Position numbers and translations under genes: made by a program
Source: Bacillota bacterium
Lineage (GTDB): Bacteria; Bacillota; Clostridia; Lachnospirales; Lachnospiraceae
DNA length: 59,291 bases
Direction of reading: 5' to 3'
Assembly: GCA_023386315.1 (NCBI GenBank)
Contig: JAEWJZ010000007.1
Coordinates: forward strand, 1 to 59,291
Notes under the pieces: generated by a model
What the model saw: only the letters and a program-made list of their open reading frames with translations
The model's database searches: none
Told to the model about the DNA's origin: nothing
Shown: positions 42,855 to 52,241 of the stretch, piece by piece
Layout: each line of letters opens with the position of its first letter
Position numbering within the stretch: position 1 is the stretch's first letter

Positions 42855-43427
42855 ATGAAAAAATTCGTCACTTTGTTCACCGATTCTTACAGAGAGCTGA
42901 AATCTGTAAGAACAATCACTGCCGCAGCCATGTTTGCCGCAGTCGCCATTATTTTGGATATGTTCTCCATTCAGCTGGGAAGCTACATTAAGATCACATT
43001 CTCATCTATTCCCAATGGAATCATTTCCTACTTATTCGGTCCGGTAGTGGGCGGACTGTTTTCCGGAAGCCTTGATGTGCTGAAGTATTTATTAAAACCC
43101 ACCGGCGCCTTCTTCCCTGGCTTTACCCTGGTTACTGCCCTGGCAGGAATCCTGTATGGCATTCTGTATTACAGAAAGCCTGTTACCTTAAGAAGAATTT
43201 TTATATCCAAGCTGGTGGTCATGCTGATCTGCAACGTGATATTAAACACCCTTTGTCTCTCCATGCTTTATGGAAAAGGATTTATGGTGCTGCTGCCGGC
43301 AAGAGCGCTGAAAAATCTGGTTATGTGGCCCATTGATTCCATAATTTTCTATACGCTGCTTAAGACCATGGAATCCATAGGAGTTTTCCGCACGATCCGG
43401 AGTGCGCATCTGCTTCGGACAAAATAA
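42855..43427 (+). CDS. folT: Folate ECF transporter S component
   Basis: A 190-residue S component with about six TM segments, with IKITFSSIPNGIISYLFGPVVGG and KPTGAFFPGFTLVTALAGILYG characteristic of FolT. It binds folate and docks on the shared EcfAAT module, not in this window. The THF riboswitch upstream fixes the substrate assignment. AAAGGAGG ribosome site. Confidence 0.94.
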   Translation: MKKFVTLFTDSYRELKSVRTITAAAMFAAVAIILDMFSIQLGSYIKITFSSIPNGIISYLFGPVVGGLFSGSLDVLKYLLKPTGAFFPGFTLVTALAGILYGILYYRKPVTLRRIFISKLVVMLICNVILNTLCLSMLYGKGFMVLLPARALKNLVMWPIDSIIFYTLLKTMESIGVFRTIRSAHLLRTK

Positions 43428-43436
43428 TGATTGAGA

Positions 43437-43466
43437 CCCCGGGGAGTAAAAATACCCCGGGGTTTT
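43437..43466 (+). terminator. Terminator of folT
   Basis: CCCCGGGG (43437-43444) and CCCCGGGG (43455-43462) pair, then T4. Confidence 0.8.
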
Positions 43467-43535
43467 AAAATACATAGACATAAGGCGGATTTCGTAATAT
43501 AATCTTAAGTGTATGCTTTTAGACAGGAGGAATGA

Positions 43536-44378
43536 ATGATGAGCGATAGCAGCTGTACTCATAATTGCAGTACTTGCGGAGAAAGTTGCGGAAGCAGGGA
43601 GGAAGCGCAGACAAGTTTTCTGGAGCCTCTTAATCCTTCCAGTATTGTAAAAAAGGTAATTGGAGTGGTTAGCGGGAAGGGCGGCGTAGGTAAATCGCTG
43701 GTAACTTCCATGATGGCAGTTGGTATGAATGGAAAGGGATATAAAACAGCGATCCTGGATGCGGATATTACAGGACCCTCCATACCGAAGGCATTTGGTT
43801 TAACGGATATAGGTGTTGGAATGACTCCTAACGGACTGATGATTCCGGCAGTCAGCTCCACGGGAATTGAAGTGATGTCAGCTAATTTAATTCTGGATCA
43901 CGAGACAGATCCGGTAATCTGGAGAGGACCGGTTATCGCCGGGGCAGTAAAACAGTTCTGGCAGGAAACTCTTTGGGAAAATATAGATTATATGTTTGTG
44001 GATATGCCCCCTGGAACGGGTGATGTGCCTTTAACAGTATTCCAGTCACTTCCTGTTGATGGCATTATTATAGTGACATCTCCCCAGGAGCTGGTTTCCA
44101 TGATCGTTGGTAAGGCAGTGAATATGGCAAAGAAGATGAATATTCCCATTCTGGGACTTGTGGAGAATATGAGCTATTTAACCTGCCCTGACTGCGGAAA
44201 ACAGATTGCAGTATTTGGAGAAAGCCATATTGATGAAGTGGCTGAAAAATACGGTGTGGATGTACTGGCCAGGATTCCCATTGATTCTAAGATTGCGTCT
44301 GCAGTCGATGCAGGAACTGTGGAATATTTGGAGGCGCCATGGCTTAAAAAGGCAGTTGATACAGCAGAGGCGGTTTAA
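43536..44378 (+). CDS. Mrp/NBP35 family P-loop ATPase, Fe-S carrier
   Basis: A 280-residue ATPase. The N-terminal Cys group CTHNCSTCGESC resembles NBP35. Deviant Walker A SGKGGVGKS (46-54), switch I DADITGPSIP, FVDMPPGTGD and the C-terminal CPDC that binds the bridging Fe-S cluster at the dimer interface. Role: assembly or carriage of Fe-S clusters in the cytoplasm. Confidence 0.93.
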   Translation: MMSDSSCTHNCSTCGESCGSREEAQTSFLEPLNPSSIVKKVIGVVSGKGGVGKSLVTSMMAVGMNGKGYKTAILDADITGPSIPKAFGLTDIGVGMTPNGLMIPAVSSTGIEVMSANLILDHETDPVIWRGPVIAGAVKQFWQETLWENIDYMFVDMPPGTGDVPLTVFQSLPVDGIIIVTSPQELVSMIVGKAVNMAKKMNIPILGLVENMSYLTCPDCGKQIAVFGESHIDEVAEKYGVDVLARIPIDSKIASAVDAGTVEYLEAPWLKKAVDTAEAV

Positions 44379-44404
44379 CCGGAACTGCTTTTTGAGGTAT
44401 AAGA

Positions 44405-45115
44405 ATGAATATTAGTATGAACCCTAACAGTGAACTGAATCAGTCAATTGTGAAAGTTCCAAATCTTGCATCAGTTCCGGATCCTTTAATAAAGCAGGCC
44501 TATCAGTTTCAGGAAGCCATGATGATGTACACCTGTGCCATCAGAGAGGTTAAGACGAAGCTGGAAGTTTTAAACGACGAGCTGTCGGTGAGAAACTCCA
44601 GAAATCCCATTGAGCTGATAAAGTCCAGAGTGAAAAAGCCGGTCAGCATTGTGGAAAAGCTAAAACGCAGGGACCTTCCGGTTTCTTTAGAGTCCATGAT
44701 GGAGAATTTGGATGATGTGGCAGGAATCCGCGTAATCTGTTCTTTTCTTGATGATATTTATGCAGTGGCAGAAATGCTTGCCCGTCAGGACGATGTTCAT
44801 ATTATCGCCATTAAGGATTATATCAGCCAGCCTAAAAGCAATGGATACCGCAGTTATCATATGATAATTGAGATTCCTGTTTTTTTCTCTGATCAGAAGA
44901 AGTGGATGCGGGTGGAGGTTCAGATCCGGACCATGGCTATGGATTTCTGGGCAAGCCTGGATCATCAGCTGAAATATAAGAAAGAAATGCAGGATTATTC
45001 CCAGGAGATCAGTGATGAACTGCAGGAATGTGCAGACGTGATTGCCCAGACCGATGAGAAGATGCTAAGTATCAGAAAGCGGATTGAGGAACAGGGAATT
45101 ACTGTTACAAAATAA
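44405..45115 (+). CDS. Small alarmone synthetase (RelQ/YjbM type)
   Basis: A 236-residue stand-alone (p)ppGpp synthetase without hydrolase or regulatory domains. Motifs: DDVAGIRVICSF, IKDYISQPKSNGYRSYH and EVQIRTMAMDFWASLDHQLKYK. It transfers pyrophosphate from ATP to GDP/GTP. It starts 26 nt after the Mrp gene in the same direction. Confidence 0.94.
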   Translation: MNISMNPNSELNQSIVKVPNLASVPDPLIKQAYQFQEAMMMYTCAIREVKTKLEVLNDELSVRNSRNPIELIKSRVKKPVSIVEKLKRRDLPVSLESMMENLDDVAGIRVICSFLDDIYAVAEMLARQDDVHIIAIKDYISQPKSNGYRSYHMIIEIPVFFSDQKKWMRVEVQIRTMAMDFWASLDHQLKYKKEMQDYSQEISDELQECADVIAQTDEKMLSIRKRIEEQGITVTK

Positions 45116-45119
45116 AGAA

Positions 45120-45178
45120 AATAAGGGACAGGCTGTTACGGTGATGGTGAACCGTAGCAGCTTATCCCTTATTTTTAT
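45120..45178. terminator. Bidirectional terminator
   Basis: AATAAGGGA (45120-45128) pairs with TCCCTTATT (45165-45173), with an inner TACGGT/ACCGTA stem and T-runs on both strands. It separates the alarmone synthetase from the converging kinase gene. Confidence 0.85.
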
Positions 45179-46431
45179 TGAGAATGGGAGAGGACTGGCA
45201 GTGTTACGGTAAATATGGTTCCCGTTTCTGCGCTGCTGGCAACACTTATTTTTCCCTTGTGGCGTTCAATAATGGTTTTGGCGATAGAAAGTCCCAGTCC
45301 GTAGCCGCCTTCTTTCCGGACTCTGGATTTATCGGTGCGGTAAAAACGTTCAAAAATGTGCTTTTGTTCTGTTGGTGAAATGATTTCTCCCGTATTGACA
45401 ATCGTGAAAACCCCATGCCCGGCCTGCCTTTTTAATCCAACGGATACAGAACCATTTACTCCGGCATATTTGCAGGCATTGTCCAGAAGAATGGTGATTA
45501 ACTGTTTTAGCTGGGTTTCGCTGCCTTCTAAAAAAATATCAGATTCAATGTCATTATCAAGAGTAACCTTGCTTTCAAAAGCAACAGATTCAAAGAGCAG
45601 TACACCGTTTAAAACCAGTTCACTGAAATTTAAAGGCAGTTTTGTGATCTGGACCGCTTCCACGGACTCCGCATCCGAGCGGGCGAGAAAAAGAAGCTCT
45701 TCCACAAGCTGTTTCATCCGGTCGGCCTCTTCCTTTGTATTTATAAGCCATTTCTCCTGTTCCTTTATCGTACGATCTTTATGAGAAAATAAAATCTGTA
45801 AATTCGCAAGTATGACAGTGAGGGGAGTTTTTAATTCGTGGGATGCATCCGCTATAAACTGGTTTTGCTGTTCCCATGCTTTTTCCACAGGCTTTAAAGC
45901 CAGGCGGGAAAGAAAGAGACTTAAAAGGAAAAATAAAATCATGGCGTAACAAAATACCAGTAAGCAGTTCACCAGTAAAACCTCCAGGGAGTCACGTTCA
46001 TAGCTTTGATCTGCAAATCCGATTTTCGTTCCATTCCTTACAGAGACTTTCATATAACGGAGAGAATAATCTTTTAGATATCCTTCCGGGGAACCGGAAT
46101 CATTGACCAGTTTTATTAAAGATGAGGCTAACTCATTGGAAACAGTGATGTTATTTTCCTCGATATTTTCAATGGTATTATCTGAATTCAAAGTTATTAC
46201 AAATACCGGGATGACCGGGATTGGATTTTGTTTCGGCCGCTTTCCATATTCCACTTTGTCCGGTGGTATCGGAAATCGCTCATGATTCACGGTCTGGATG
46301 AGAGCCATGGAGGTATCCCGCATAATCCGCCTCCGGTTTGAAAGGTAAAAGGCTCCCAGGACTACGGCCAGTATGCTGATGACAAAGCCCATATTAGTGA
46401 GTATGAACCTGATTCTTAATTTCTTAATCAT
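45175..46431 (-). CDS. Sensor histidine kinase (divergent from macAB-like operon)
   Basis: A 418-residue kinase: TM1 (about 8-30), an extracytoplasmic domain of about 120 residues, TM2 (about 152-178), H-box FIADASHELKTPLTVILANL, N-box LLDNACKYAG and G2 YGLGLSIAKTI. Overlaps its regulator gene by 4 nt. Likely senses an envelope signal and controls the divergent SLH/MacAB-like export operon. Confidence 0.93.
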   Translation of the reverse strand: MIKKLRIRFILTNMGFVISILAVVLGAFYLSNRRRIMRDTSMALIQTVNHERFPIPPDKVEYGKRPKQNPIPVIPVFVITLNSDNTIENIEENNITVSNELASSLIKLVNDSGSPEGYLKDYSLRYMKVSVRNGTKIGFADQSYERDSLEVLLVNCLLVFCYAMILFFLLSLFLSRLALKPVEKAWEQQNQFIADASHELKTPLTVILANLQILFSHKDRTIKEQEKWLINTKEEADRMKQLVEELLFLARSDAESVEAVQITKLPLNFSELVLNGVLLFESVAFESKVTLDNDIESDIFLEGSETQLKQLITILLDNACKYAGVNGSVSVGLKRQAGHGVFTIVNTGEIISPTEQKHIFERFYRTDKSRVRKEGGYGLGLSIAKTIIERHKGKISVASSAETGTIFTVTLPVLSHSQ

Positions 46432-47102
46432 CTGGATTCCTCCAGGCGGTATCCCACTTTTCGAACAGTTGTGATTTCTGTTTTCGAACCCAGAAAGTTA
46501 AACTTTTTGCGCAGAAATGAGATATACGCTTCTACGTTATTATCCTCCGCATCAGAATCAGATCCCCATACCCGGTTGATTAAAGTATCCTTTGATATGA
46601 TCTTTCCCAGGTTGCTCATAAGGATTCTTAACACTTCAAATTCTTTATAACCCAGATGAATGGATTTGGTGCCGCAGCATAAGTCGTTGTTGGACAGATT
46701 TAATTTAAGGTCTCCAAACGTCATTTCTTCCACAAGCACTTCTCCCTGCCTGCGTGAAAGCGCCCGGATGCGGGCCAGAAGTTCTTCCGGAATAAATGGC
46801 TTTGTCATATAATCATCGGCTCCCTTATCCAGCCCGGTTACTTTATCACGTATGTTGTCACGGGCTGTAAGCATGAGGATGGGAGTTTGTATTCTGGCTT
46901 CACGAAGCTTCTCAACAATCTGAAATCCATTCTCACCAGGGAGCATCACATCCAGAATAATCACATCATATTCTCCGGACAGACCGCAGTATAATCCGTC
47001 TTTTCCGTTATAAACAAGATCCGTCTGATAATGCTGCTCTTTCATAATCTGTCCCATGGCTTCCGCCAGTCTGACTTCATCCTCCACAATTAACAGCTTC
47101 AT
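46428..47102 (-). CDS. OmpR-family response regulator
   Basis: A 224-residue regulator with receiver (VEDE, DVMLPGENGF, MTKPFIP) and C-terminal winged helix (LGYKEFEVLRILM; NNVEAYISFLRKKF). It is divergent from the SLH/MacA/MacB operon, whose upstream region carries two pairs of 11-bp-spaced repeats that would suit binding of an OmpR-type dimer. Confidence 0.95.
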   Translation of the reverse strand: MKLLIVEDEVRLAEAMGQIMKEQHYQTDLVYNGKDGLYCGLSGEYDVIILDVMLPGENGFQIVEKLREARIQTPILMLTARDNIRDKVTGLDKGADDYMTKPFIPEELLARIRALSRRQGEVLVEEMTFGDLKLNLSNNDLCCGTKSIHLGYKEFEVLRILMSNLGKIISKDTLINRVWGSDSDAEDNNVEAYISFLRKKFNFLGSKTEITTVRKVGYRLEESR

Positions 47103-47263
47103 GGTTAAGTTCTCCTTTGCTTTGTTTTATATAGGAACTTATTACTGGTTATTATAGCCTTTAAAGCGTTTTTAAGCAATGCAGTGCCTGCTTTTTATTA
47201 TAATGGTACAATCTTAAATTAAGCTGAAACAGCAGATAAAAGGCGGCGGTTTCGTTCGGGTTT

Positions 47264-47319
47264 ATTTCAGGTTAATTTCAGTCTGCCATCACAAAGCCAT
47301 CACAACGATCTGTTAAGAT
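47264..47319 (+). promoter_or_regulatory. Phased direct repeats and -10 before the SLH-macAB operon
   Basis: ATTTCAG at 47264-47270 and 47275-47281, then CATCACAA at 47287-47294 and 47298-47305; both pairs are spaced exactly 11 bp. A -10-like TAAGAT is at 47314-47319. One-turn direct repeats are the usual operator form for OmpR-type regulators. Confidence 0.55.
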
Positions 47320-47354
47320 AATAAGAAATCTTATAAAGGAGAGGAGAAACCTGA

Positions 47355-48446
47355 ATGAATGCACGAAGAGCAGCGGCTTCTCTTGCAGTTGTTTTGGCTG
47401 CAACGGCGGTTACACCGATGAGAGCGGAGGCATCAGCCAATTTTGATTTAAGAAAAAAAGTCATCGGTATATCGGGGATCATGAATACGACCAATACCGA
47501 TATGACTGTCACACGAGGGGAATTTGCCTCCATGCTGGTGAATGCTTCCTCTTACCGAAGCACAGTGAGCAGTTTAAGCAATACTTCTGTATTTGCAGAC
47601 GTGCCCAGAGATAATGAATATTCAGCTCAGATCCGGATTGCTGCAGAACAGGGGTGGATGAATGGTTATCTGGGAGGGTTGTTTAAACCGGATGAATACA
47701 TAACGCTTCAGGATGCGGTGAAAGGAGTTCTGGCATTATTGGGATATAAGAATTCGGATTTTACCGGTGACCAGTCGGGATCCAGACTTTCCAAGTATCA
47801 TTTTCTTGAATTAGATGAAAACATTAATAAAGAAGCCCAGGAAGTGATGCAAAAGGATGACTGTATTAATCTGTTTTATAATCTGTTGAAAACCAACAAT
47901 ACCTCCGGCTCTATGTATGGAAAGATTTTAGACTGTGAATTGACCGAAGACGGTGAAATTAATCCATTTACCATGGTTGATAACAGTTTAAAGGGGCCGA
48001 GAGTGGTAAGAAGCAAGAGCAGTCTGAACAATTATCTGCCCTTTAAACTCAGTGCAGCCAATGTGTATCTGGATGGGGATGCAGTGACCAATTCCAGTGA
48101 TGCCATTACTGCGGCACTGGAAAGTTCAGATGGAGTTCTCGTCTATTATCATTCATTATCCAAAACAGTGTGGCTTTATACCGTTGGAACTGAAAATGAA
48201 AGCGGACGTTCCGCGGTATTTGGTGAAATAACAAATGTAGTATATAATTCCACCGATTTAATGAATCCCAGTGCGATAATTCTTGATGATGGAAATACCT
48301 ATACGCTCACCAGCACCGAGATGCAGTTCGCATTTTCATCTTATGGAGATTTGAGAGTCGGAGATACCGTTACTCTTGTTTATACGCTTTCCACCGACAA
48401 TAACGGAGATGAAACAAGGACTGTCATTGATTATATAGAAGATTAG
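47355..48446 (+). CDS. Secreted SLH-domain protein
   Basis: A 363-residue protein with a signal peptide (1-27, ending AEASA) and two S-layer homology domains (about 45-150; TVTRGEFASMLVNA, FADVPRDNEYSAQIRIAAEQGWMNGY cut by eye, FKPDEYITLQDAVKGVLALLGY). The C-terminal part (about 200-363) is beta-rich and unrecognised. SLH domains bind secondary cell-wall polymer. As first gene of the operon it may tether or extend the MacA-like adaptor in the wall. Confidence 0.85.
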   Translation: MNARRAAASLAVVLAATAVTPMRAEASANFDLRKKVIGISGIMNTTNTDMTVTRGEFASMLVNASSYRSTVSSLSNTSVFADVPRDNEYSAQIRIAAEQGWMNGYLGGLFKPDEYITLQDAVKGVLALLGYKNSDFTGDQSGSRLSKYHFLELDENINKEAQEVMQKDDCINLFYNLLKTNNTSGSMYGKILDCELTEDGEINPFTMVDNSLKGPRVVRSKSSLNNYLPFKLSAANVYLDGDAVTNSSDAITAALESSDGVLVYYHSLSKTVWLYTVGTENESGRSAVFGEITNVVYNSTDLMNPSAIILDDGNTYTLTSTEMQFAFSSYGDLRVGDTVTLVYTLSTDNNGDETRTVIDYIED

Positions 48447-48460
48447 CGGGAGAGACCGGA

Positions 48461-50227
48461 ATGAAAAAGATCATCCAGAAAATTTTAAGAACTGATCAGA
48501 AAAAAAGAAAAGGAAAGAAAAAGCAGATTCTAATCCTTCTGATCCTGATTCTTGCTGCACTTGCAGGACTCTATTTTGCAATATCATACAAAAAGAGCAG
48601 GCTGGCAGACGCAGAAGCGAAAAAAGTCAAAACAGCAGTTGTAACAAAAAGAGACATCTCTTCCAAATTATCTTCCTCCGGCACCATTTCTCCAAAGGAC
48701 ACGTATGATATCACCTCACTGGCAGAGGGAGAAGTCATTGAGGCGAATTTTGAAGAGGGGGATGAGGTAGAAAAAGGCCAGATCTTATACCGGATTGACA
48801 GCTCGTCAGCGGAGAGCCAGCTGACCTCAGCCAACAGTTCCCTTGAAAGAGCGCAGGAAAGTTACCAGGTCGCATTGGATAATTATAATGATGCTTTAAA
48901 TGATTATAGCGGAAATACATATAAATCTACGGAAACGGGATACATCAGCTCTCTGTCCATAAAAGAAGGAGACAAAATAAGTGATAAAACTGAAATTGCC
49001 TCCATCGTAGATGACAGCGTCATGAAAATCAAGCTTCCATTTCTTTCTGGAGAGGCAGCCCAGATACCAGCGGGAAGTCCTGCGGTCTTAACTCTGGTGG
49101 ATACGGGAGAACAGGTGGACGGAACGGTTGTTTCAGTAGGAAATATGGATGTGACACTGACAGGAGGACGTATTGTCCGTTATGTCACCATTGAAGTTTC
49201 AAATCCGGGAGGACTGACAAAAGATTCTTCAGCGACGGCAACAGCGGGTGGTTTTGCATGCAGCATGGAAGGGGCTTTTGAAGCAAAGCTTGAAACCACC
49301 ATGAAAGCAGATCTTCCGGCAGGAGTGGAGGTAGGCGCGCTGCTTGTACACGAGGGAGATTACGTGACCAAGGGCACACCTGTTTTCACCATGGAGAACA
49401 AAAGTGCGTCAGCGCTCATTCGTACTTATAAGGATGCTCTGGATAAAGCGGAATCTTCATTGGAATCCGCAAAGAATTCCCTTGAAAACACTCAGGAAAC
49501 CTACGATAATTATACGATTACTGCCCCCATATCAGGTAAAGTGATCACAAAAAGTATCAAGGTGGGAGATAAGATTACAAAAAGCTCCAGCGGAAGTACC
49601 ACACTTGCAACGATCTATGACATGTCAAATTATACCTTCGAAATGAGTGTGGATGAGCTGGATGTCAAATCGGTGGCAGTGGGGCAGAACGTAACAATAA
49701 CTGCCGACGCAGTAAGCGGAAAGTCATTTTCCGGTACAGTCACCAATGTAAGTCTGAAAAGCACCACAACCGACGGAGTGACAAATTATCCAGTTACCAT
49801 CACACTAAATGATGGTATGGATGATCTTCTTCCTGGCATGAACGTAGATGGAATCATAGTTCTCAATGAAGCCGATGATGTACTTACAATACCGGCAGAT
49901 GCGCTGATACGGGGGAATTATGTCTATGTAAAGGATGATACTGTAAAAGAGGCGAAAGGAAATATCCCTGCAGGATTTAAAGAGGTTGAAGTAAAAACCG
50001 GAATTATCAATGATGATTATGTAGAGATAACTTCAGGTCTTTCAGAAAATCAGGAAGTTTATGTTGCGCAGACAACGGTAAGCACCAGTAAAACTACCGG
50101 TATGCAGGGAGAAATGGGAGGTCCCCCGGTAGGAATGGGCGGCGCCATGGAAGGCGGAGGACGAAACGGCGGTGGAAATAACAGCGGCAGAAACAGCGGC
50201 GGAGGCGGCCAGTCCCGGTCAAAATAA
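48461..50227 (+). CDS. MacA/HlyD-like membrane-fusion adaptor
   Basis: A 588-residue adaptor: N-terminal TM (about 22-42), a biotinyl-lipoyl-like domain duplicated around two coiled coils, beta-barrel domains, and a Gly/Asn-rich tail (GGGRNGGGNNSGRNSGGGGQ). In monoderms such proteins pair with MacB permeases to move peptides, antibiotics or lipids outward. It lies 14 nt after the SLH gene and 16 nt before the ATPase gene. Confidence 0.9.
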   Translation: MKKIIQKILRTDQKKRKGKKKQILILLILILAALAGLYFAISYKKSRLADAEAKKVKTAVVTKRDISSKLSSSGTISPKDTYDITSLAEGEVIEANFEEGDEVEKGQILYRIDSSSAESQLTSANSSLERAQESYQVALDNYNDALNDYSGNTYKSTETGYISSLSIKEGDKISDKTEIASIVDDSVMKIKLPFLSGEAAQIPAGSPAVLTLVDTGEQVDGTVVSVGNMDVTLTGGRIVRYVTIEVSNPGGLTKDSSATATAGGFACSMEGAFEAKLETTMKADLPAGVEVGALLVHEGDYVTKGTPVFTMENKSASALIRTYKDALDKAESSLESAKNSLENTQETYDNYTITAPISGKVITKSIKVGDKITKSSSGSTTLATIYDMSNYTFEMSVDELDVKSVAVGQNVTITADAVSGKSFSGTVTNVSLKSTTTDGVTNYPVTITLNDGMDDLLPGMNVDGIIVLNEADDVLTIPADALIRGNYVYVKDDTVKEAKGNIPAGFKEVEVKTGIINDDYVEITSGLSENQEVYVAQTTVSTSKTTGMQGEMGGPPVGMGGAMEGGGRNGGGNNSGRNSGGGGQSRSK

Positions 50228-50243
50228 TGAGGAGGAATGAACT

Positions 50244-50951
50244 GTGGCAGAACCCTTGATTGAGTTGAAGGAAATCTACAAGGTATACCGGATGGGAGAG
50301 GAAGAGGTGCGTGCTAACGACGGAGTGACCATGACCATATTCCGGGGTGAATTTGTTGCCATTGTAGGAAAATCGGGAAGCGGCAAGTCCACTCTCATGA
50401 ATATTATCGGCGCCCTGGATGTTCCCAGTGATGGCCAGTATCTCTTAGGCGGGGAAGACGTGGGAAGCATGTCGGACAATCAGCTGGCACAGATACGAAA
50501 TAAAATGATTGGCTTTATTTTTCAGCAGTATAATCTGCTTCCCAGATTAAATCTTCTGGAGAATGTGGAGCTGCCGCTGCTCTATTCAGGAGCCGGCACC
50601 GAAGAACGGAAAGAACGTTCCATGGCCTCCTTAGAACGGGTGGGACTGGCAGAAAAGTGGAAAAATCTCCCAAGTCAGCTGTCCGGAGGCCAGCAGCAAA
50701 GAGTGTCCATAGCCAGAGCTCTGGCTGGAAATCCATCCCTGATTCTGGCAGATGAACCCACAGGAGCCTTAGACTCCAAAACCAGCCGGGATGTGCTCGA
50801 TTTTTTAAAGGAACTAAATGATGAAGGAAACACCATTGTGATGATAACCCATGACAGCTCCATTGCCTTGGAGGCACGGCGTGTGATCAGGGTGCATGAT
50901 GGCAAGATTAATTTTGATGGAGACGTAAATGAATATTCTGCAATCCTTTAA
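50244..50951 (+). CDS. MacB-type ABC ATPase
   Basis: A 235-residue ATPase starting at GTG 50244 (GAGGAGG upstream). Walker A GKSGSGKS, signature LSGGQQQR, Walker B ILADEPTG and H-loop MITHD. Overlaps the permease gene by 23 nt. Confidence 0.94.
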   Translation: MAEPLIELKEIYKVYRMGEEEVRANDGVTMTIFRGEFVAIVGKSGSGKSTLMNIIGALDVPSDGQYLLGGEDVGSMSDNQLAQIRNKMIGFIFQQYNLLPRLNLLENVELPLLYSGAGTEERKERSMASLERVGLAEKWKNLPSQLSGGQQQRVSIARALAGNPSLILADEPTGALDSKTSRDVLDFLKELNDEGNTIVMITHDSSIALEARRVIRVHDGKINFDGDVNEYSAIL

Positions 50952-52113
50952 AATGGCTCTGAAAAGTATCTGGAGTAATAAAATGCGTTCCTTTCTTACC
51001 ATGCTGGGGATTATTATCGGTGTTGCATCGGTCATAATTCTGGTCAGTCTTGTTAACGGGCAGATGTCCTATATGAAGGACAGCTTTACTAGCATGGGTA
51101 CCAATCAGATGACGGTCCGTCTAACTAATTTAACAACCAGATATGCAGACGCAGATGAGATGTACTGGTTTTATAATGACAACCGGGATTTGTTCTCCCA
51201 TATGACGCCAAGCGTGTCCGTAAGTGCCACCTTAAAATACGGAACAGAGTCTCTGGAGGATACGACAATAACCGGAGTCAGTGAAGAATATTTAGACATG
51301 AAGGATCAGACTCTGGATGCAGGACGTTTTATTTCCTATTCCGATATTGCTTCCAGGCAGAAGGTATGTGTGGCAGGCTATTATGTTGCATGGAAATTAT
51401 ATGGAAGTGTGGATAATGCCTTAGATAAAACAATTAAAATAAATGGCAGTGCCTACCGGATTGTAGGTGTGATTTCCAGACAGGATGAGGATGAGCTGGA
51501 AGAGGGAGGGACGGATGATATCCTATACCTTCCATACAGCAGTGCGGCGAAGATGAACAATACCGCCCGTATCAGCAGCTATGTGTTTGCAACAGCAGAT
51601 ACGGACTATACGGCGAAAGCCAAGGAATCTCTGGAAACATTTCTGATGGGTATTTACAAAGATGACAGTCTTTTCCGGGTCACTGCCATGAGTGAAATGC
51701 TGGAATCCTTAGATTCCATGATTGCCATGATGTCCATGGTTCTGGGCGGGATTGCCGGAATTTCACTTCTGGTGGCAGGTGTGGGAGTCATGAATATTAT
51801 GCTGGTATCAGTGACAGAGCGGACGAGGGAGATTGGAATAAGAAAGGCTCTGGGAGCAAAGAAGATTCACATTATGCAGCAGTTTGTAATCGAAGCGGCT
51901 GTTACCAGTTCTCTTGGCGGAGTGGTGGGTATTGCAGCAGGTTCAGTGGCAACCACCATAGTCGGGGCTGCCATGGGGATCACTGCAACACCAACGCCGG
52001 GCGCGGTTATTGTCTCTTTCAGTGTATCGGTGGGAATCGGACTTTTGTTTGGATACATGCCGGCCAGCCGTGCCGCTAATTTAAGTCCCATTGATGCGCT
52101 TCGCAGTGATTAA
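50929..52113 (+). CDS. MacB-type ABC permease
   Basis: A 394-residue permease: N-terminal TM (MRSFLTMLGIIIGVASVIILV), MacB periplasmic-core-like domain (about 45-250), and three TMs with the FtsX motif TERTREIGIRKALGAKK. Forms a MacB dimer with the upstream ATPase and the MacA-like adaptor. Confidence 0.94.
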   Translation: MNILQSFKMALKSIWSNKMRSFLTMLGIIIGVASVIILVSLVNGQMSYMKDSFTSMGTNQMTVRLTNLTTRYADADEMYWFYNDNRDLFSHMTPSVSVSATLKYGTESLEDTTITGVSEEYLDMKDQTLDAGRFISYSDIASRQKVCVAGYYVAWKLYGSVDNALDKTIKINGSAYRIVGVISRQDEDELEEGGTDDILYLPYSSAAKMNNTARISSYVFATADTDYTAKAKESLETFLMGIYKDDSLFRVTAMSEMLESLDSMIAMMSMVLGGIAGISLLVAGVGVMNIMLVSVTERTREIGIRKALGAKKIHIMQQFVIEAAVTSSLGGVVGIAAGSVATTIVGAAMGITATPTPGAVIVSFSVSVGIGLLFGYMPASRAANLSPIDALRSD

Positions 52114-52128
52114 CAAAAGAATAATTTC

Positions 52129-52157
52129 TTGCAAATCTGTCATAGGAGTGATACTAT
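52129..52157 (+). promoter_or_regulatory. Promoter of the M19 dipeptidase gene
   Basis: TTGCAA (52129-52134), 17 bp, TACTAT (52152-52157). Confidence 0.7.
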
Positions 52158-52170
52158 TTGCATAGGTACC

Positions 52171-52201
52171 AAAGGAGTAGCTCTGTAAGGGCTGCTCCTT
52201 T
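52171..52201 (+). other. 5'-leader hairpin of the M19 dipeptidase gene
   Basis: AAAGGAGTAGC (52171-52181) pairs with GCTGCTCCTTT (52191-52201), one T-G/G mismatch position, in the untranslated leader. No T-run follows. Role unknown. Confidence 0.45.
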
Positions 52202-52241
52202 CGGGCGTCAGAGAATCTATGTTACTGGAAAGGATTAGAAC

